From Bacteroidota bacterium (lineage in GTDB: Bacteria; Bacteroidota; Ignavibacteria; Ignavibacteriales; Ignavibacteriaceae): a stretch of DNA of 64,000 nucleotides. Numbering within the stretch: the first letter of the stretch is position 1; every line of letters starts with the position of its first letter. The DNA is taken from assembly GCA_021815365.1 (NCBI GenBank), contig JAKAGZ010000003.1:1-64000 (forward strand), read 5' to 3'. The notes beneath the pieces are model-generated. The model was not told where the DNA came from and searched no databases. It was given only the letters and a program-made list of their open reading frames with translations. Of the stretch, positions 43,582 through 52,800 are shown in pieces. The translations under genes were made by a program, and so were the position numbers.

Positions 43582-44351
43582 TTTCCTGCTAAACCCCGCG
43601 TGCTTTTTCCAAGAAAATCAAGGACAGCATCTGCATATTTATTTTGAATTTCAGATCTGATTTTTTCTTTTGCCTGGCTGATGTTAAGTGAATTATCATA
43701 AATAAAGCTGTAAGCTTTTTTAAGCAGCAGAATATCTTCGTTTGAAAAGCCTCTTCTTCTTAAACCGATCACATTCAGCCCTGAAAATTTTAACGGCTCG
43801 CCAGCCATCAGGACGAAAGGCGGAACATCCTGCGTTACTCTGAATCCTCCTCCAACCATAGAATGCTGACCTACCTTGCAGAACTGATGAACAGGAGTAA
43901 GTCCCCCGATGATCACAAAATCTTCAAGCATAACATGACCGGCAAGCTGAACACCGTTTGCGAGAATGCAATTATCCCCAACTATTGTATCGTGTGCAAC
44001 GTGGGCATACGCCATCAGCAGGCATTTTTTACCGATACGTGAGAACCCGGTTTCTTTCGTACCGCGGTGCAAAGTTACATATTCGTGGATAACACATTCA
44101 TCACCGACATAAAAATAAGATTCTTCGTCAGCGAATTTTAAATCCTGGGGTGTATGAGCAATTGAAGCAGCCTGGTGAATAGTAACTTTATTTCCAATCC
44201 TTGCGCCGTTATAAATTACAGCGTGCGGACCGATTCTGCAATCGCTGCCAATCTCAACATCATCTTCGATGATTGCGTAAGGACCAACGGTAATATTATT
44301 GCCTATTTTTGCTTTGCTGCTAACTATCGCTGTGGGATGTATAACAGTCAT
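43578..44351 (-). CDS. lpxA: UDP-N-acetylglucosamine acyltransferase
   Basis: 257 residues of a left-handed beta helix: IHPTAIVSSKAKIGNNITVGPYAIIEDDVEIGSDC and so on, with hexapeptide turns through about residue 185, then a helical C-terminal part (RRRGFSNEDILLLKKAYSFI). The catalytic His lies in AYAHVAHDTIVGD. LpxA puts the first 3-hydroxyacyl chain on UDP-GlcNAc in lipid A synthesis. It follows lpxC-fabZ by 7 bp and is coupled to the lipoate ligase gene. Confidence 0.96.
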   Translation of the reverse strand: MTVIHPTAIVSSKAKIGNNITVGPYAIIEDDVEIGSDCRIGPHAVIYNGARIGNKVTIHQAASIAHTPQDLKFADEESYFYVGDECVIHEYVTLHRGTKETGFSRIGKKCLLMAYAHVAHDTIVGDNCILANGVQLAGHVMLEDFVIIGGLTPVHQFCKVGQHSMVGGGFRVTQDVPPFVLMAGEPLKFSGLNVIGLRRRGFSNEDILLLKKAYSFIYDNSLNISQAKEKIRSEIQNKYADAVLDFLGKSTRGLAGK

Positions 44352-44358
44352 TTAAAAA

Positions 44359-45771
44359 TCAATCTTCCTTTTTACTTTCTCTGTCAACAATTCCAGCCAT
44401 AAAGTCGGCTTCAGCTACAAGCACATCATTAACAAATGCTTTCCCGCTCATTGTAACGATTTTACTTTTCTTATTTGTTAATTCGATCTCAAGATAAAGC
44501 TGGTCTCCAGGGTTGACAGGTTTTCTGAATTTAGCATTATTTATCTGCATAAAGTAAACAAGTTTTTCTTCAGGGTTGGGAAATGAATTAAGAAGCAAGA
44601 CGCCGCCGGTCTGTGCCATTGATTCGATAATCAAAACTCCCGGCATTATCGGCTGCCCGGGGAAATGTCCCTGGAAAAACGGTTCATTGATCGTTACCGA
44701 TTTTACACCAATCACTTTTTTGTCAAGTTCAAGATGAATAATTTTATCAACAAGCAGGAAAGGATAACGGTGCGGGAGTATTCTCTGGATTGCATTTATG
44801 TCAAAAACCACACCTTCCTTTTTGACAAACTGAAATTTCTTTACAAGTTTTTTCTGCTGATAAAGCTTCCTGACCTGTCTTGCAAATTCAACATTAGCTT
44901 TGTGTCCGGGGCGCGCTGCAAGTATCTGTGCTTTTATCGGCGCACCGATCAGCGCAAGATCACCAAGAAGGTCCAGCAGTTTATGGCGAACAGGCTCGTT
45001 CTTAAAACGAAGTTCTTTGTTATTTAAAATTCCGTTCCCGCCAATTACAACTTTTTCCTTGACGCCGATTTTTTTCCTCAGAACTTCAAGCTCATTCTGA
45101 CTCAGGTTATGGTCAACGATCACAACCGCATTATCAATGTCGCCGCCTTTTATTAATCCAACATTGGCAAGATTTTCTACTTCACTTAAAAAGCAGAAAG
45201 TTCTTGCAGGCGCAAACTCCTCCGCAAATTCTTTTTCAAGGTCGAACAACCCGGTGTGCTGGCTGCCCAGGGCGGGGTTCTGATAATCCACCATCACTGT
45301 TATTCTGTAACCATCGAGCGGGAGGGCGACAATATCAACCTGCTTTTCTTCATTGTGGTACATTACCGTTTCATCAATGATGAGATAATCTTTCGGCGCC
45401 TCCTGCTGAACAAATTTTGCATCTCTTAAAACTTTTACATAAGGCAGCGAACTGCCATCACCCACAGGCGGCTCGATCCCCTCTAATTCGATTATGAGGT
45501 TATCAATCTGCAGCCCGACTACTGCCGCAAGAACGTGTTCGACTGTGTGAACTTTTGCATCACCGACTGCTAAAGTAGTTCCTCTTGAAACATCAACAAC
45601 AAAATCAGCATTAGCAGGGATTTCGGGTTTATCCGGCAGATCGATTCTTATGAATTTAATTCCGTAATTTTCAGGCGCAGGCTTGAAAGTCATTCTGCAC
45701 GATGTGCCTGTATGCAAACCAACTCCTGAGATTGAAACTTCGTGAGCAATTGTTCTTTGCGATTCTATCAT
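44359..45771 (-). CDS. lpxC/fabZ: Bifunctional LpxC deacetylase / FabZ dehydratase
   Basis: 470 residues in one frame. The N-terminal about 300 are LpxC: SGVGLHTG, HTVEHVLAAVVGLQIDNL (zinc His), and HKLLDLLGDLALIG (zinc His and Asp). The C-terminal about 150 are FabZ: LPHRYPFLLVDKII and GHFPGQPIMPGVLIIESMAQTGG, with the hot-dog His and Glu. LpxC performs the committed deacetylation of lipid A synthesis; FabZ dehydrates 3-hydroxyacyl-ACP and competes for the same pool. The fusion is a known trait of Bacteroidota and Chlorobiota and a main clue to the origin. Confidence 0.96.
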   Translation of the reverse strand: MIESQRTIAHEVSISGVGLHTGTSCRMTFKPAPENYGIKFIRIDLPDKPEIPANADFVVDVSRGTTLAVGDAKVHTVEHVLAAVVGLQIDNLIIELEGIEPPVGDGSSLPYVKVLRDAKFVQQEAPKDYLIIDETVMYHNEEKQVDIVALPLDGYRITVMVDYQNPALGSQHTGLFDLEKEFAEEFAPARTFCFLSEVENLANVGLIKGGDIDNAVVIVDHNLSQNELEVLRKKIGVKEKVVIGGNGILNNKELRFKNEPVRHKLLDLLGDLALIGAPIKAQILAARPGHKANVEFARQVRKLYQQKKLVKKFQFVKKEGVVFDINAIQRILPHRYPFLLVDKIIHLELDKKVIGVKSVTINEPFFQGHFPGQPIMPGVLIIESMAQTGGVLLLNSFPNPEEKLVYFMQINNAKFRKPVNPGDQLYLEIELTNKKSKIVTMSGKAFVNDVLVAEADFMAGIVDRESKKED

Positions 45772-45970
45772 TCAAAAACCTGGAACTTGTTACAAAAAAA
45801 TAGCTGCTTAAAATTTGCGCTGACCTTCAACAAGCCTGCGCTTCTTGCTAATATTCCTACGAAGGAGAATAAAAAATATTTACGAAATTGATTTTCAAAA
45901 TAGCAAGATGAGCCTTGAAATACAATAAACTCTGCATTGCAGACGGGTAAATGAGATGCTGTAAGAGTTT

Positions 45971-47020
45971 TTATTTGTTAAACTTTTTCAATTCTTCCTT
46001 GAGAAATTTTACCTGCTCTTCAAGCTCTTTTATTTTTTCTGCATAAGCAGGGAGATTCCTCAGGTGTGCCTCTAATCTTAATGCAGTATTTATTTCTTTA
46101 GCAGGGGATCCAAAATATTTACCGGGCTTTTTAACGGACTTCGAAATTCCCGACTGAGCCATCAAAATAGAATTATCTGCAATTTCAATGTGACCTACAA
46201 TTCCAACCTGTCCGGCAAGAATACAATTCTTCCCGACTTTTGTGCTTCCCGAAATTCCTGACTGAGAAGAAATAACTGTATCTTCACCAACGATTACATT
46301 ATGAGCTATCTGAACGAGATTATCTATTTTTACACCGCGCTTAATAACAGTTGAACCGAGAGAAGCCCGGTCAACAGAAACATTCGAACCAAGCTCAACA
46401 TCATCTTCGATGATCACATTTCCAATCTGAGGAATTTTCTGGTAAACACCTTTCTCATCAGGGTTAAATCCAAATCCATCTGAACCTATCACAGTGCCGG
46501 GATGAATTATAACTCTTCTTCCTACTTTACAATTTTCCCTTATACTTACATTCTGAAAAATTAACGTGTCGTCACCGATCTCTACATTCTCAAGCAGAAC
46601 AGTATTATGAAAAATTTTTACATTACTGCCGATTTTGCAGCCTGCAGATATAACCACATTTTTCCCAAGTGCAGCATTTTTGCCAAGCTCAGCAGCCGGA
46701 TGAACAAAAGCAGTTTTATCTATACCCTCAAGCGGAAACTGAGGAGAGAAAAAATTTCTGAGCAGAGTAAAAAAAGCTTTTTCAGGTGAATTAACTTCAA
46801 CATACGTTAAATCATTTCTCGTTTTATTGAACCCGGTTTTTACAAGAATAGCAGAAGCTTTTGTTGTCTGAAAATATTTTTCATAGGCAGGATGATAAAG
46901 AAAAGTAAGTTCGCCTGTTTTAGCTTCGTCAATTTTGGCAAGGCTGCTGATATTTAAATTGCCTTCACCTGTAATTTTCCCTTCAACAAGGTCGGCAATT
47001 TGCTGCAGTTTAATATTCAT
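45971..47020 (-). CDS. lpxD: UDP-3-O-acylglucosamine N-acyltransferase
   Basis: 349 residues. The N-terminal uridine-binding domain (LQQIADLVEGKITGEGNLNI) is followed by a left-handed beta helix with hexapeptide repeats (IGSNVKIFHNTVLLENVEIGDDTLI), DRASLGSTVIKRGVKIDNLVQIAHN with the catalytic His, and GISGSTKVGKNCILAGQVGIVGH. A coiled C-terminal helix closes it. LpxD adds the second acyl chain in lipid A synthesis. It lies 12 bp after the second skp gene and 200 bp before lpxC-fabZ, with no gene between. Confidence 0.95.
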   Translation of the reverse strand: MNIKLQQIADLVEGKITGEGNLNISSLAKIDEAKTGELTFLYHPAYEKYFQTTKASAILVKTGFNKTRNDLTYVEVNSPEKAFFTLLRNFFSPQFPLEGIDKTAFVHPAAELGKNAALGKNVVISAGCKIGSNVKIFHNTVLLENVEIGDDTLIFQNVSIRENCKVGRRVIIHPGTVIGSDGFGFNPDEKGVYQKIPQIGNVIIEDDVELGSNVSVDRASLGSTVIKRGVKIDNLVQIAHNVIVGEDTVISSQSGISGSTKVGKNCILAGQVGIVGHIEIADNSILMAQSGISKSVKKPGKYFGSPAKEINTALRLEAHLRNLPAYAEKIKELEEQVKFLKEELKKFNK

Positions 47021-47032
47021 TTGAATTTTATT

Positions 47033-47551
47033 TTAATTCAATTTTAATTTGTCAAGAACCAACTGGGTAATATCATATTTATCTTTAGCATAAAGCAGGG
47101 TTACATCGCTGCTTCTGTCGAAGACAAAGTCAAGGTCTTCCTGCTGTGCAACTTCTTTGATGACGCTGAAAACTTTATTCTGTATCGGTTTCATTAACTC
47201 GTCCTGTTTCTGGAACAACTCACCTCTGGCACCAAATTTCTTGTCGCGGTAATCGTCAATATCTTTCTGGAGCTTTGCAATGTCCGATTCCATATCTTTC
47301 CTGGTCTGTTCTGTCATAATAAGCTTTCTTCTTTCATAATCGTCCTTCTTAGCTGACAGGTCGCTTTGCATTTTGGATAATTCGGTTTTCCATTCGCGTA
47401 TGTAAGCATCTATCTTTTGTTTTGCATCCTGAGCGTCGGGAAGTTTATCAAATATTGTGTTAGAATCCACATAGCCTATTTTTAACTGCGCAACAGAAAC
47501 ACCGGAAAATAAAAAAAAGATAAATGTGAGGGATAAAATTATTTTTTTCAT
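47033..47551 (-). CDS. OmpH/Skp-type periplasmic chaperone, copy A
   Basis: 172 residues with a signal peptide (MKKIILSLTFIFFLFSGVSVAQ) and the Skp/OmpH motif LKIGYVDSNTIFDKLPDAQDAKQKIDAY. A long charged coiled-coil runs from about residue 45 to 110. Skp holds unfolded outer-membrane proteins in the periplasm. It is clearly paralogous to the next gene upstream (same KIGYVDS start, same coiled-coil, same FVFDRS/FVFDKT ending). It lies 227 bp after the other copy, immediately before lpxD. Confidence 0.93.
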   Translation of the reverse strand: MKKIILSLTFIFFLFSGVSVAQLKIGYVDSNTIFDKLPDAQDAKQKIDAYIREWKTELSKMQSDLSAKKDDYERRKLIMTEQTRKDMESDIAKLQKDIDDYRDKKFGARGELFQKQDELMKPIQNKVFSVIKEVAQQEDLDFVFDRSSDVTLLYAKDKYDITQLVLDKLKLN

Positions 47552-47661
47552 CAGAACTCCCTTACTGTTAAAAAGATCCGGTTCAAATTATTAAATCTTT
47601 AGGAAAACAGCGAGTCAGTTTAAAATATATTACTGAAGTCACAGAGGTGCTGGCAGGTGTA

Positions 47662-47762
47662 AGATATAAAGGTATAATGGTATAGGGTATAAGGGAAACA
47701 GGGTATAAATAACCATAATACCCTATTCCTTTACACCCTTATTCTTTTATACCCTTATATCT
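47662..47762. repeat. Long imperfect inverted repeat between the two skp genes
   Basis: AGATATAA at 47662 pairs with TTATATCT at 47755. Between them GGGTATAA, GGTATAGGG and their complements (TTATACCC, CCCTATTCC) alternate, so arms of roughly 45 bp pair imperfectly. Low-complexity TATA-rich sequence. It could form a hairpin in the skp transcript. Confidence 0.5.
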
Positions 47763-47777
47763 CTATTCCTTTACTTC

Positions 47778-48314
47778 CTACTTTGTTGTTCCGCGTTTCA
47801 GCTTATCTAAAACTTTATAAGTTATATCATAAGCCGGGTCTCCGTAAAGCAGCACTGCATCGCCTGTTTTGTCAAACACAAACTGCATTTTCTCTTCTGC
47901 CGCAACTTCTTTAATCGCCTTGTAAACTTTGTCTTTAACGGGACCGAATATCTTTTCGTTCTCTTTATAGATTTCGCCGTTCGGCTGCCCGAATTTATCT
48001 TTTTTATAATTGTCAATTGCCTGCTGCTGCTGAAGCAGTTTCTGCTGAGCCGCAAGCTGTTTATCTTCAGGCATAGTTTTAGATTGTTTCTGATATTCGG
48101 CATAAGCTTTCTGCAACTCTGCTGTAAGGCTGTCAATATGCGCTCCCCATTTGCCGGTTAAAGCATCAAGATCACCCTGGGCTTTTATTGCTTCGGGAAA
48201 CTGTGTCAGTATTGTTTGTGAATCAACATAGCCGATTTTAATAGAAGCTGTTTGAGCAAAAATAAAATTACAGCCTAAGATCACTGCTGCAAAAATTGAA
48301 AGATATTTTTTCAC
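47778..48314 (-). CDS. OmpH/Skp-type periplasmic chaperone, copy B
   Basis: 178 residues: signal peptide (MKKYLSIFAAVILGCNFIFAQ), then ASIKIGYVDSQTILTQFPEAI and a coiled-coil rich in Gln and Lys (QKAYAEYQKQSKTMPEDKQLAAQQKLL). It ends FVFDKTGDAVLLYGDPAYDI and so on. It is paralogous to the following gene, and two Skp copies between bamA and lpxD are common in this group. It lies 35 bp after bamA and is therefore in the outer-membrane biogenesis operon. Confidence 0.92.
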   Translation of the reverse strand: MKKYLSIFAAVILGCNFIFAQTASIKIGYVDSQTILTQFPEAIKAQGDLDALTGKWGAHIDSLTAELQKAYAEYQKQSKTMPEDKQLAAQQKLLQQQQAIDNYKKDKFGQPNGEIYKENEKIFGPVKDKVYKAIKEVAAEEKMQFVFDKTGDAVLLYGDPAYDITYKVLDKLKRGTTK

Positions 48315-48349
48315 TGTTTGTACCTTTATGAAATTAGTTAAATAATTAA

Positions 48350-50851
48350 TTAAAAGCCTTTACCAAATTGAAAATGGAAAGTCCATTTTGGCTGAGTGCC
48401 GTCTACAATAGGTCTGTCAAACCCATAACCAAGATCGAATCCGATAAGACCGACGGGGTTAATTAAAATACGCGCTCCGAAACCTGCAGACCTTCTCAAA
48501 TCGAACGGGTCTGTTTTTTCAAGATTCTGAAATACGTTGCCTGCTTCAGCAAATGCCAGCAAATAAAACGGAATTGGTTCGAGTGTAACAGCAACTCTCA
48601 GCTCTGCTGTATACCTTGTCATTACTCTGCCGCCGAGCACCTGGTTATTATTATCTCTGGGACCTATTGACCTGTCTTCATAACCTCTTAAAGGTTCTGT
48701 GGCAATAATAAGTCCATTGCCTCCCATAAAGAAATAATCGAAAGGATTTATTTTAGTACCCGGTACCAGCTCTTTTAAATAACCAAGATTGGCAACAGTA
48801 TAAAGTGTAAACCTGTTTGTGCCAAACAATCTTCTGTACCACTCTGATTTGAAACCAATTTTATAATAATCAACATTACCAGGCAGGAAAGGACCGCCGG
48901 AAATTTGTGCATCCAAAGTAACATTAGAACCAATTGAAGGGAAAATAGGATTATCAATATTTTTCCTGATAATTGTGCCGCCTAAGGTGAACTCATTCGT
49001 CAGACCTGTCCGATAAAAACCACCACCGTTCAGAACGTCATTTCTTTGATATCTGAAGAAACCCTGAACGCTGAAGAAATCATCGGGCCATTTTAATCTT
49101 CGACCTAACTTTACAGTCCCTCCGAACTGGCGCAAATCATAAATGTACTGCTGCCTGGTATCAAAAACTTCGAAGCCGACAAGAGTAGGTGTATTGAATA
49201 ACCATGGTTCGGTAAAGCCCACGGTAAAAGTTCTGTAAAGACTTCCAACACCGAATTGCCAGTTAAAGCTTAAAATTTGTCCGCCGCCAAGTTTAAAAGG
49301 ATCGGATAGAGAAAAATTAGTCAGAGTAACTCCAATCGCCCCGCTAAAACCAAAGCTGCCGCTGTAGCCAACAGAAGCATTAAGAAAATCGCTTGATTTT
49401 TCTTCAACGTGGAATGTAACATTAACGGTGCTGTCGTTAGCGAGCGAGGTGGATATTCCGTCCGGTCCATATAATTTTTCCACGTTAAAATATTGCAGGT
49501 TAGCAAGCTGCTGAACACTTCTGAGCAAAAGCCCCCTGTTAAAATAATCTCCGGGGATCGTATAAAGTTCGCGCCTTATAACTTTATCCATTGTTTTATC
49601 GTTACCGGTTATTCCAACTTTCCCGATTTTAAATTGATTTTTTTCCTGTACGCGAATATTAATATCTATCGAATCGCTGCCTACTTTTGTTTCGTTAGGA
49701 ACAATATTAAAAGTAAGATAACCGTTATCGAGGTAGAGCGATGAAACATCTGTCTGCTGCTGATTGCCGCGAAGATTTTTTTCTAACTTATCGTAGTCAT
49801 AAACATCCCCCTTTGCAAAATCCAGCCTCTGGTTAAGAATATAATCGGGAAACACAGTGTTGCCTTCCCAGGTAATATTTCTTATAAAATACTGAGGACC
49901 CTCATGTAAGTGAATAAGAACGGTTACATCTTCTTTGTTGTTTGAATAAATCAAAGAGTCACCGAGAACTTCTGCATCGCGGTAGCCTTTAGATTTATAA
50001 AAATCTACTATTTTCTTTTCGTCTTTTTTTAATTTTACCGGGTCGAACTTTGAGCCTTGCCAGAACTTCCACCATTTAGCTTCGTGAATGTCATCCATCT
50101 CGCCTCTCAGATCGCCGTTATCAAATTTTTTGTTCCCTGTAAATCTGATATGTCTTACAGTAGTCTGGCTGTTCTCTGTAATATTTATTTTCAGCAGGAT
50201 CCTGTCTTTGATCTTTGCGATCAGGTTTGTGTAAGCTTCATCAGCTTTGCTGTAATTGAGCTTATACTCATCAGCAAGATTTTTTTCATTATGCCAGGTA
50301 ACAATTATTTCATCCTGTGTAGTATCGGCGGTAAAATAAGTAAAGTATTCAGGGTCAACAACGGCGTTCAAATAGCCGTCGTCTTCATAGAGTTTCAGGA
50401 TACTCTGTTTCAGCCTGGATACTTCCTGGGGCTTTAAGATCTGTCCTCTTATAAAAGAAATTTTATCATCAATTTTACTGGTGCTGATTTCATCATTGCC
50501 GGTAACAACAACTTTTTCGAACCGCGGATATTCTTTAACCTTTATTAAGAGAAAGACACCGTCACCGACCTGTTTATCAATCCAGATTTGTATATCAGAA
50601 AAAATATTAAGCCGCCATAATTGCTTTTCGGCGTTCAGAGTTTTATCGCCTGGGATCTGTATCTCATCACCTACCTTAAGACCGCTGTTGGCAATGATAG
50701 TGTTGGCATCAGCAGATTTATTCCCTTCTACGGAAATGCCTAAAATTTTATAGCTCGTTTTGGCTGTCTGAGAATAAGAAATTGCCGAGATAAACAAAAT
50801 AGAAAAGAGAACAAAATATTTAAACAATTTCTTTGGAGAGGGTTGAGACAT
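48350..50851 (-). CDS. bamA: Outer-membrane protein assembly factor BamA
   Basis: 833 residues: signal peptide (FKYFVLFSILFISAISYSQ), a run of POTRA domains over about residues 30-450 (YKILGISVEGNKSADANTIIA, FEKVVVTGNDEISTSKIDDK and others), then the Omp85 barrel. The barrel has GGNGLIIATEPLRGYEDRSIG (the conserved L6 loop region with the RGY/F motif) and ends TFHFQFGKGF. BamA folds and inserts outer-membrane beta-barrels. The annotated start overlaps the 3' end of uppS by 32 bp. A shorter start would truncate the signal peptide, so the overlap appears real. Confidence 0.95.
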   Translation of the reverse strand: MSQPSPKKLFKYFVLFSILFISAISYSQTAKTSYKILGISVEGNKSADANTIIANSGLKVGDEIQIPGDKTLNAEKQLWRLNIFSDIQIWIDKQVGDGVFLLIKVKEYPRFEKVVVTGNDEISTSKIDDKISFIRGQILKPQEVSRLKQSILKLYEDDGYLNAVVDPEYFTYFTADTTQDEIIVTWHNEKNLADEYKLNYSKADEAYTNLIAKIKDRILLKINITENSQTTVRHIRFTGNKKFDNGDLRGEMDDIHEAKWWKFWQGSKFDPVKLKKDEKKIVDFYKSKGYRDAEVLGDSLIYSNNKEDVTVLIHLHEGPQYFIRNITWEGNTVFPDYILNQRLDFAKGDVYDYDKLEKNLRGNQQQTDVSSLYLDNGYLTFNIVPNETKVGSDSIDINIRVQEKNQFKIGKVGITGNDKTMDKVIRRELYTIPGDYFNRGLLLRSVQQLANLQYFNVEKLYGPDGISTSLANDSTVNVTFHVEEKSSDFLNASVGYSGSFGFSGAIGVTLTNFSLSDPFKLGGGQILSFNWQFGVGSLYRTFTVGFTEPWLFNTPTLVGFEVFDTRQQYIYDLRQFGGTVKLGRRLKWPDDFFSVQGFFRYQRNDVLNGGGFYRTGLTNEFTLGGTIIRKNIDNPIFPSIGSNVTLDAQISGGPFLPGNVDYYKIGFKSEWYRRLFGTNRFTLYTVANLGYLKELVPGTKINPFDYFFMGGNGLIIATEPLRGYEDRSIGPRDNNNQVLGGRVMTRYTAELRVAVTLEPIPFYLLAFAEAGNVFQNLEKTDPFDLRRSAGFGARILINPVGLIGFDLGYGFDRPIVDGTQPKWTFHFQFGKGF

Positions 50852-51641
50852 TCTTTAAGCCTTTTACATTCTTATTAAGTTGATCGCTTAGTTTCCCGAA
50901 TCTTCTTTCTCTTTGCTGAAAACTTTTAACTGCTTCGTAGAGATCTTTTCTTCCAAAATCCGGCCACAAGACATTTGATATATAAAATTCAGAATATGCT
51001 ATCTGCCATAAGAGAAAATTACTGACCCTGAATTCCCCGCTTGTTCTTATAAGAAGATCGGGATCGGGAATATTTTTTGTTGTTAAGTTCTCAGAGATAC
51101 ACTTTTCATTTATTTCATCAATTGCCAGGTCGCCTTTAGAAACAAGCGTTGAAATTTTCCTGACTGCTTCAAGCAGTTCCCATCTGCCGCTGTAACTGAG
51201 GGCAAGGTTCAGGGTCATTCTTTTATTGTTTTTCGTTTTTTCAATCGCATCAAACAATTCATTTTGAACCTCGCGCGGCAGAGAGCTAACATCACCGATT
51301 GTAGTCAGCTTAATATTATTTTCATTAAGCTCGCCTACCCTGTCGCGCAGACTTTTCAGCAGGAGTCTCATAAGTGTAGAAACTTCCTCTTTCGGTCTGT
51401 TCCAATTTTCAGTAGAAAAAGTGTAGAGCGTTAGATACTTAACGCCTAATTCAGCGCACGCTTCAGTGATTTCTTTTACAGTATCAACACCGCGTTTGTG
51501 CCCTGCAACACGTGGAAGACCTCTTTTTTTTGCCCACCTTCCATTCCCGTCCATTATTATTGCTATATGAGTGGGAATTTCGCCTGATTTTTTTATCGCT
51601 TCCTGAAGTTTTTCATCGGATTGCGATTGAGATTTACCCAA
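50820..51641 (-). CDS. uppS: Isoprenyl transferase (undecaprenyl diphosphate synthase)
   Basis: 273 residues. Cis-prenyltransferase motifs are THIAIIMDGNGRWAKKRGLP (catalytic D31), VAGHKRGVDTVKEITEACAELGVKYLTLYTFSTENW, and PDLLIRTSGEFRVSNFLLWQIAYSEFY. It elongates farnesyl diphosphate to the C55 lipid carrier used in peptidoglycan and LPS synthesis. The 3' end overlaps bamA, so both are in one transcript. It stands upstream of the lipid A genes; carrier, lipid A and barrel assembly are thus produced together. Confidence 0.96.
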   Translation of the reverse strand: MGKSQSQSDEKLQEAIKKSGEIPTHIAIIMDGNGRWAKKRGLPRVAGHKRGVDTVKEITEACAELGVKYLTLYTFSTENWNRPKEEVSTLMRLLLKSLRDRVGELNENNIKLTTIGDVSSLPREVQNELFDAIEKTKNNKRMTLNLALSYSGRWELLEAVRKISTLVSKGDLAIDEINEKCISENLTTKNIPDPDLLIRTSGEFRVSNFLLWQIAYSEFYISNVLWPDFGRKDLYEAVKSFQQRERRFGKLSDQLNKNVKGLKNVSTLSKEIV

Positions 51642-51825
51642 TTTCTTTCCTAAAAATTGATAAAGCGTGTAAAATTAACCCTATGCTGGTTTAATGTCAA
51701 GATAACTCAGCGCCGGATTATCTGCTTGCTGCCTGAATTCCCGGCTCGAATTATATAGGAAAATCTATAATGATAATTGCAAGGATAAAAGGTAAAAATT
51801 TGGAGAGAGCTAAATTTTTTACAAC

Positions 51826-52566
51826 CTATAAAATCCTGCTAAACGTATTAAGCTCTTCCCGGCTGAAAAATTCGGGAAATTTTTTCATTACAGCATCACA
51901 AATCAGGTCGGCTGTTTTAGCATACGTCATCTCACTTGTGTTGATAATAAAGTGATATAACTGAGGGTCTTCTATATTTTTATGGAAGTAAGCCTGAATA
52001 TATTCTTTCCTGTTCTCATCTTCTTTTTTAATATAATCAACAGCGTCTTTCCTGCTGAAGTTATAAATCTCCATAACGTGCTTAATCTTGTCTTCCTCAG
52101 AAGCGATAAGGCGTACGTGTAGACAATTATCCATCTGTGCAGTAACAATATTGCCACCGCGCTCTACAATAATACAGAAACCAATATGTGCAAGCTGAAG
52201 AATTGTTTCGGTAGTTTTGTGGAAGAGCGTCCACAAGCCTGGCTGCCCACCGATCATTTCATTCATAATTGAACGGACGGCGGAATATTTTCTTTCTTCC
52301 ATTATTTTACTTAAGCGCATCGGAAGATTATGATCCTGCAAAACTTTTTCAATAAGATTGCTGTCAAAAATTGTCCACGATTTTTCCATGCTGAGTTCTG
52401 AAAATGTATCAACAATAAGCTGGCTGACAACTTCAGCGCCTGCTCCTGCCTCCCGGGAAATTGTAATACAGGGACCGCTAATATTTTTGTTACCCTCTTC
52501 TTTAGCCTTGCCGGAATGAGACTCTATATAGCTTTTTGCTTTTTCAAATGCACCTTTAACGATCAT
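51826..52566 (-). CDS. Cytidylate kinase-like family protein
   Basis: 246 residues. The N-terminal glycine-rich loop CITISREAGAGAEVVSQLI is the variant P-loop of the cytidylate-kinase-like family (AAA_26 type). LAHIGFCIIVERGGNIVTAQM and HVRLIASEEDKIKHVMEIYNFSRKDAVDYIKKED are the usual following segments. The RKDA-x5-KKxD part resembles the nucleotide-kinase lid. The substrate is not known for this branch and it is unlikely to replace Cmk. It is first in the long minus-strand run, 184 bp before uppS. Confidence 0.82.
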   Translation of the reverse strand: MIVKGAFEKAKSYIESHSGKAKEEGNKNISGPCITISREAGAGAEVVSQLIVDTFSELSMEKSWTIFDSNLIEKVLQDHNLPMRLSKIMEERKYSAVRSIMNEMIGGQPGLWTLFHKTTETILQLAHIGFCIIVERGGNIVTAQMDNCLHVRLIASEEDKIKHVMEIYNFSRKDAVDYIKKEDENRKEYIQAYFHKNIEDPQLYHFIINTSEMTYAKTADLICDAVMKKFPEFFSREELNTFSRIL

Positions 52567-52800
52567 TTTTTTTCCTTTCCCAAAGGGATCAATTCTGAAA
52601 GACTTTAATCAAATAAACCTGTATGTATTATTTAAAGTTCCTGCATTAAAAGAAAGTACATTTTTTTGGTATATGTTCCAGAAACAGAGAAGCATAAGCA
52701 CAAAAAATTCACAGGAAATTATTGTAAATTACAGGTGCTAAACTTTACTGATTTTTTACTTTTGAATAAAAATTTTTGTGCTAACCCAGGGAGAAAAATT

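Noticed and set aside
52666-52800. Longer fumC start
   Set aside because: The extension has no similarity to fumarases, and [11 protein letters not shown] at 52801 is the usual N-terminus.
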